Assembly (NCBI GenBank): GCA_011389895.1
Contig: JAABTN010000002.1
Span: forward strand, 1 to 64,000
Length of the DNA: 64,000 nucleotides
Direction: 5' to 3'
Source: Maritimibacter sp.
Lineage (GTDB): Bacteria; Pseudomonadota; Alphaproteobacteria; Rhodobacterales; Rhodobacteraceae
The notes under the pieces are model-generated. The model saw only the letters and a list, made by a program, of their open reading frames with translations. It had not been told where the DNA came from and did not search any database. Position 1 is the first letter of the stretch; each line of letters opens with the position of its first letter. Positions 60,095-64,000 of the stretch are shown piece by piece. The translations under genes were made by a program, and so were the position numbers.

Positions 60095-61012
60095 ATGAGC
60101 GATGCGGTAAAAGGGCTTTTTGCGATCGCGGGCGCGGCGACGATCTGGGGCCTGTCGTCGATCTATTACAAGGCGCTCGATCACATCCCGCCGCTTGAGG
60201 TGCTGTCGCACCGCACCCTGTGGTCCTTCGTCTTCTTCGCGCTCGTGCTGCTCGTGCAACGCCGGATCGGTGAGCTGGGGCGGCTTCTGGCCGGGCGCAA
60301 CGTGCGGCAGGTGGCGCTTGCCGCGGTGATGATTTCGATCAACTGGTTTTTCTTCATCTACTCGGTGCAGACGGGCCGCGCGCTGGGGGCCTCTTTGGGC
60401 TATTACATCTTTCCGCTGGTCGCGGTTGTGCTTGGCGTCGTGATCTTTCGCGAAACGCTGGGCTGGATGCGCGGGCTGGCGGTTGCGCTGGCCGTGATCG
60501 CGGTCGTCACCCTGACCCTCGGTCTTGGGGTCGCGCCATGGATTTCGCTCACGCTTGCCTTCACCTTTGGCCTTTACGGCGTGGTGAAGAAGGGGCTGAA
60601 CGCGGGCCCCGTTGCCAGCGTGACGGGCGAGGTTGCGCTGGTCGCGCCGCTGTCCTTGGGGTGGCTTGGCTATCTCTATCTTGGCGGTGGCGGCGCGACG
60701 GCGGATGGCGCGGGTGATGTCGCGCTCTTGATGTTTTCGGGTGTCCTCACCGGGCTTCCCCTGATCTTGTTTTCTTTCGCGGCCCGGCGGCTGACCTATG
60801 GCCTTGTCGGCCTGATGCAATACATCAACCCGACGCTGCAATTCCTTGTTGCTTCACTGATTTTTCTCGAACCTGTCACGCGGGCGCATATGGTCGCGCT
60901 GCCCCTGATCTGGACCGCGCTGGCGATCTATTCCATCGCGACTTTCCGTCAGGAAAGGGCATCGTCCAGAAAGGTGGCGAGCGCATCGACATCCTCCACG
61001 AGGGTGATGTAG
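60095..61012 (+). CDS. rarD: RarD/EamA-type transporter
   Basis: A 305-residue membrane protein of the EamA (DMT) superfamily with about ten helices. GLFAIAGAATIWGLSSIYYK, SHRTLWSFVF and GRALGASLGYYIFPLVAVVL match RarD. Substrate unknown; drug/metabolite export is the family theme. ATG 60095 gives MSDAVKGLFAI. It overlaps the convergent LOG gene by 64 bases at the 3' end. Confidence 0.85.
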   Translation: MSDAVKGLFAIAGAATIWGLSSIYYKALDHIPPLEVLSHRTLWSFVFFALVLLVQRRIGELGRLLAGRNVRQVALAAVMISINWFFFIYSVQTGRALGASLGYYIFPLVAVVLGVVIFRETLGWMRGLAVALAVIAVVTLTLGLGVAPWISLTLAFTFGLYGVVKKGLNAGPVASVTGEVALVAPLSLGWLGYLYLGGGGATADGAGDVALLMFSGVLTGLPLILFSFAARRLTYGLVGLMQYINPTLQFLVASLIFLEPVTRAHMVALPLIWTALAIYSIATFRQERASSRKVASASTSSTRVM

Positions 61013-61506
61013 CCCTTCAGCGACGGATCGGCGAAGCCCATCTCGATCACGTGGTCGAGAAGCGCGATCAGGGGGGCCCAGTAGCCCTTGGTGTTCACCA
61101 GCAAGATGGGCTTTTGATGAAGACGCAGCTGGCGCCAGGTCAGCACCTCGAAAAACTCGTCCAGCGACCCTGCGCCACCGGGCAAGAGCACTACGGCGTT
61201 CGAATTCATGAACATGACCTTCTTGCGTTCATGCATGTTCTCGGTGACCACGAAGCTCGTCAGGTCGCGTTTGCCCACCTCCCATTTGACGAGATGTTCG
61301 GGGATCACGCCGAAGGTGTCGCCGCCCGCCGCCTGTGCCGCCTGGGCGACAGCGCCCATCAACCCCACGTCGCCCGCGCCGTAGACCAGCTGCCACCCCC
61401 GGTTTGCGATCATCGCGCCGGTCGCGCGCGCGTCCGCTTCGAAAGCCGGATCGGGGCCCGAGCGTGAACCGCAAAAGACACAGATTGATCTGGTGGGCTG
61501 GGACAT
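60949..61506 (-). CDS. LOG-family cytokinin-type phosphoribohydrolase (TIGR00730)
   Basis: A 185-residue Rossmann-fold LOG protein. ICVFCGSRSGPDPAFEADAR begins it; MHERKKVMFMNSNAVVLLPG then GGAGSLDEFFEVLTW is the active PGGxGTxxE motif with Ser for Thr. It hydrolyses nucleoside monophosphates to the base and ribose phosphate. It overlaps the convergent rarD gene by 64 bases. Start ATG 61506. Confidence 0.9.
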   Translation of the reverse strand: MSQPTRSICVFCGSRSGPDPAFEADARATGAMIANRGWQLVYGAGDVGLMGAVAQAAQAAGGDTFGVIPEHLVKWEVGKRDLTSFVVTENMHERKKVMFMNSNAVVLLPGGAGSLDEFFEVLTWRQLRLHQKPILLVNTKGYWAPLIALLDHVIEMGFADPSLKGYITLVEDVDALATFLDDALS

Positions 61507-61614
61507 GAAACGCCTTTCACAGAAGTGTTTTGACCGTCCATATCCCGGTTGCTAAGGTCGCTCAAGCGCCGAGAAACGGTGCCGGGGATGGCCGGGGACG
61601 GCGAAAGGGTAAAA

Positions 61615-63237
61615 ATGGGCAGCTTGCTGACAGGTTGGCTCGGCTGGGCGCTCGGGGCGCTGGCCGCAGCGGCGATCGTGGCGACGGTGATCGTGGTGGT
61701 GCAGGACCGGGCAGAGGAGCCTGTGGTTCTGTCGCCGCCGGTGGTGACCGCTCTGGAAGTTTCCGGGCGGTCGGTAGACGTGTCCGGAACCGCCGATCCG
61801 GGCGCCTTCGTGACCGTTCTGGTCGATGATGCCGCGATGGATGAGGTCGAGGTGCCGGAGGACGGCAGCTTCACCACCACGTTCGATCTGGCCCCGGCCG
61901 AGGTTGATCGCAGCCTGACGCTCGCCGCACGGGCCGCGCCACGGGGCGAAGGCGCGGGCGATCCGGTCTATTCCGAGGACAGCATGACCATCGCGGCGGC
62001 CGTGCCCGACCCGACACCTGAGCCGACGCCTGAACCTGAGCCAGCGTCCGAGCCTGAGCCCGAGCCGCTCGAACCGCCCGCCTTTGGCACCATCCGCTTT
62101 CCCGCCGAAGGGGTCGCGGTGGTGGCCGGCACGGCAGAGCCGGGGGCCTCGGTCTTTGTCTTTGTCGATGACGAAGAGGTGGCCGAAAGCCCGGCGAATG
62201 CCGCCGGTGATTTTGCGGCCCTCTTCGATCTCGTGGTATCCGACCAGCCGCGCATCCTGCGGATCGCCGCGCAACGCGCGGGCGAGAACGCGCTGGTTTA
62301 TGCCGAGGAAAACCGCATCATCGAACCGCGCCAGATCACGGTTGCGGCGACGGAACCGGCCTTGACCGACCCCGCTGAGGCGTCCGAGCCACCTGAGGCC
62401 CCCGAGGTGGTCGAGATGGCCGAACCCGACCCGGTGACCGAGCCTGCGCCAGATCCTGCGCCCACACCGGACCCCGCGCCGACACCGGACCCCGCTCCCG
62501 CCCCTGACACCGCCCCTGACACCGCGCCGGTGGTGGCCGAGACGCAACCGCCGCGCGTGCTTGAAGCCGATCGCGACGGGATCCGGGTGGTCGATGAACC
62601 GGCCACACCCGGCACGCTCATGCTCGCCCTCGATACGATATCCTATGGTGACGATGGCGAGGTGATCGTGGCGGGACGCGCCCGGGCCGGGGCCATGGTG
62701 CGTCTCTACATCGACAATCTCGCCGTTGGGGACAGCCCCGTTGCGGCGGACAACCAGTGGCGCGTGACGCTTCCCAATACCGTCGAGCCGGGGCTTTATA
62801 CCCTGCGGGTGGACGAGCTGGACGGGGAGGGCACGGTGACCGCACGGGTGGAAACGCCGTTCAAACGCGAGGACCGTCAGGGGCTCGCCGCCGCGCTTGC
62901 GGTGGCGGAGCCTGCCGAAACGCCGGAGACCCCGGCGGCCCCGCCGGATCCGGCAGAGGAGGCGGTCGCGGTCGATGCGCCCGAAGCGCCCACGCCCGCC
63001 CCCACGCCAGAGGCCCCGACCGAGGCAGAGCCTGCGCCCGAACCCGAGGCCGAGCCGCTGATCGCCGCGATCACGGTGCAACCGGGGTCGACCCTTTGGG
63101 CGATCTCGCGCGAACGCTATGGCGACGGAAACCTTTATGTGCAGGTGTTCGAGGCGAACCGGGACAAGATCCTTGATCCTGACCTGATCTATCCCGGCCA
63201 GGTCTTCGATCTTCCCGAAGGCGTGGCCGCACAATAG
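61615..63237 (+). CDS. Membrane-anchored Ig-like/LysM repeat protein
   Basis: A 540-residue protein. One membrane helix at about 9-28 (ALGALAAAAIVATVIVVVQD) anchors it; three Ig-like units follow (SGRSVDVSGTADPGAFVTVL, VVAGTAEPGASVFVFVDDEE, GDDGEVIVAGRARAGAMVRL), split by Pro/Glu/Ala/Asp-rich spacers, and a C-terminal LysM domain ends it (PGSTLWAISRERYGDG). It would sit in the periplasm, tethered to the inner membrane, and bind peptidoglycan. ATG 61615 follows GAAAGGG; ATG 61588 is the alternative. The ABC gene follows after 68 bases. Confidence 0.85.
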   Translation: MGSLLTGWLGWALGALAAAAIVATVIVVVQDRAEEPVVLSPPVVTALEVSGRSVDVSGTADPGAFVTVLVDDAAMDEVEVPEDGSFTTTFDLAPAEVDRSLTLAARAAPRGEGAGDPVYSEDSMTIAAAVPDPTPEPTPEPEPASEPEPEPLEPPAFGTIRFPAEGVAVVAGTAEPGASVFVFVDDEEVAESPANAAGDFAALFDLVVSDQPRILRIAAQRAGENALVYAEENRIIEPRQITVAATEPALTDPAEASEPPEAPEVVEMAEPDPVTEPAPDPAPTPDPAPTPDPAPAPDTAPDTAPVVAETQPPRVLEADRDGIRVVDEPATPGTLMLALDTISYGDDGEVIVAGRARAGAMVRLYIDNLAVGDSPVAADNQWRVTLPNTVEPGLYTLRVDELDGEGTVTARVETPFKREDRQGLAAALAVAEPAETPETPAAPPDPAEEAVAVDAPEAPTPAPTPEAPTEAEPAPEPEAEPLIAAITVQPGSTLWAISRERYGDGNLYVQVFEANRDKILDPDLIYPGQVFDLPEGVAAQ

Positions 63238-63305
63238 CCGCGACCCTCTGGTCTTTTCGCTTCCATGCGCCTAGGACTTTGCGGCACTTCGCAAAGGAAT
63301 GACAC

Positions 63306-64000
63306 ATGCGCAGAGGCGGCGGAAAGAGAACGGTGAGTGCAGCGCGCACCAGCGGAGTATTCGAGGGCAGCGGGATCAGGACGATCAAGCGCGTGGTGCC
63401 CTATCTTTGGCCCGAGGGGGACACCGGGGCGCGTCTGCGCGTCGTGGTCGCGCTTGCTTTCCTGATCGGGGCCAAGCTCATCTCGGTCGTCACGCCTTTG
63501 TTTTACAAGGCCGCGGTCGACAGTCTCACGGGCGAGGTCGGCGATAGCGCGGCCTGGATGCTGGCGATGGGGGCGATTGGTCTGACCGTCGCTTACGGCG
63601 TCGCGCGGTTCCTGTCGGTGGGGTTTCAGCAAATGCGCGACTGGGTCTTTGCCCGCGTCGCCCAAAGGGCGTTGCGCGCCATGGCATTGCAGACCTTTCG
63701 TCACATCCATGCACTATCACTTCGCTATCATCTCACCCGCAAGACCGGGGGATTGAGCCGGATCATGGAGCGGGGGGTGAAGGGGGTCGAATTCCTTTTG
63801 CGCTTTCTCCTGTTCAACATCGTGCCGCTGTTCATCGAGCTTGCACTGGTGGCGGGTCTGTTCTTTTTCCTTTTCGACATCTGGTACCTTGCCGCCGTGG
63901 TCGCGACCATCGCACTTTATATCCGGTTCACCTTCGTGGTCACCGAATGGCGCGTGAAGATCCGCAAGGAGATGAACGACCAGGACACGGACGCGAACCA
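63306..64000 (+). CDS. ABC exporter of the Atm1 type, N-terminal part (cut by window edge)
   Basis: The first 231 residues of a half-transporter: a short N-tail then membrane helices (VVVALAFLIGAKLISVVTPL, AMGAIGLTVAYGVARFLSV, LFIELALVAGLFFFLFD). RYHLTRKTGGLSRIMERGVKG is the conserved intracellular loop of the Atm1/HMT subfamily, which exports glutathione-bound sulfur species or metals. The ATPase domain lies outside the window. ATG 63306. It ends without a stop at the right edge. Confidence 0.85.
   Translation, partial: MRRGGGKRTVSAARTSGVFEGSGIRTIKRVVPYLWPEGDTGARLRVVVALAFLIGAKLISVVTPLFYKAAVDSLTGEVGDSAAWMLAMGAIGLTVAYGVARFLSVGFQQMRDWVFARVAQRALRAMALQTFRHIHALSLRYHLTRKTGGLSRIMERGVKGVEFLLRFLLFNIVPLFIELALVAGLFFFLFDIWYLAAVVATIALYIRFTFVVTEWRVKIRKEMNDQDTDAN

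Noticed and set aside
1-64000. CRISPR array, prophage or insertion sequence
   Set aside because: I saw no repeat-spacer pattern, no transposase or phage structural genes, and no terminal inverted repeats. Nearly all bases are in ordinary genes.

Overview
The window reads as chromosomal DNA of a high-GC alphaproteobacterium, most likely a Rhodobacteraceae/Roseobacter-group marine bacterium. The signs are a complete thiosulfate-oxidising Sox cluster, a heterotetrameric sarcosine oxidase operon, membrane-type urate hydroxylase, an F1-ATPase zeta-type inhibitor, a split methionine-synthase-like module and DctBD next to housekeeping pur and his genes. I cannot fix the genus. No integrase, transposase, prophage or CRISPR array is visible; two tRNA genes are present with no element attached.

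Layout. (1) 1-4732: the 5' part of a GlxA-like regulator, a DUF4242 protein, then a divergent urate-degradation set: allA and an allantoinase-OHCU decarboxylase fusion on the minus strand, uraH and puuD on the plus strand. Together they take urate to ureidoglycolate breakdown except for the allantoate step. (2) 4913-9078: late histidine genes hisB, hisH, hisA, hisF and hisE, with two tandem DUF2147 genes facing the other way. (3) 9082-26991: a flavin reductase, then the sulfur island: soxT, soxR and soxS on minus, soxVW and soxXYZABCD, soxE, soxF and a DUF302 protein on plus, followed by a YeeE pair, a persulfide dioxygenase, a DUF442 protein and a SulP permease. (4) 27071-34860: a dehydrogenase, retropepsin-like protease, MarC, ABC-F ATPase, ndk, and an acyl-CoA ligase/thioesterase pair. 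(5) 34998-39223: tRNA-Asn, a metallo-beta-lactamase protein, a CAU tRNA, purMN and rnd. (6) 39231-46318: a lipoprotein, sufE, then a DUF1638/YbjQ/corrinoid/radical-SAM/homocysteine-methyltransferase neighbourhood, an ATPase inhibitor, purC and purS. (7) 46334-53758: a GAF-histidine kinase, purQ, dctBD, DUF1289, ruvX and ccmI. (8) 53954-64000: sarcosine oxidase soxBDAG, sodB, rarD, a LOG protein, an Ig/LysM protein and the start of an ABC exporter.

How the parts work together. In the sulfur island, SoxXA, SoxYZ, SoxB and SoxCD oxidise thiosulfate on the SoxY carrier in the periplasm. SoxV, SoxW and SoxS supply reductant, CcmI helps mature the many c-type cytochromes, and the YeeE, persulfide dioxygenase and SulP genes probably handle sulfane sulfur and sulfate at or inside the inner membrane. 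The ArsR-type SoxR carries a Cys42/Cys108 pair as in the persulfide sensors BigR and SqrR. A matching ATTC-N8-GAAT palindrome stands perfectly before soxX and before the persulfide dioxygenase gene, with one-mismatch copies before soxS/soxV, the YeeE pair and soxT. I take this as one persulfide-controlled regulon and the most useful finding here. Two unrelated systems share the names soxA, soxB and soxD in this window (thiosulfate and sarcosine), so symbols must be read with care.
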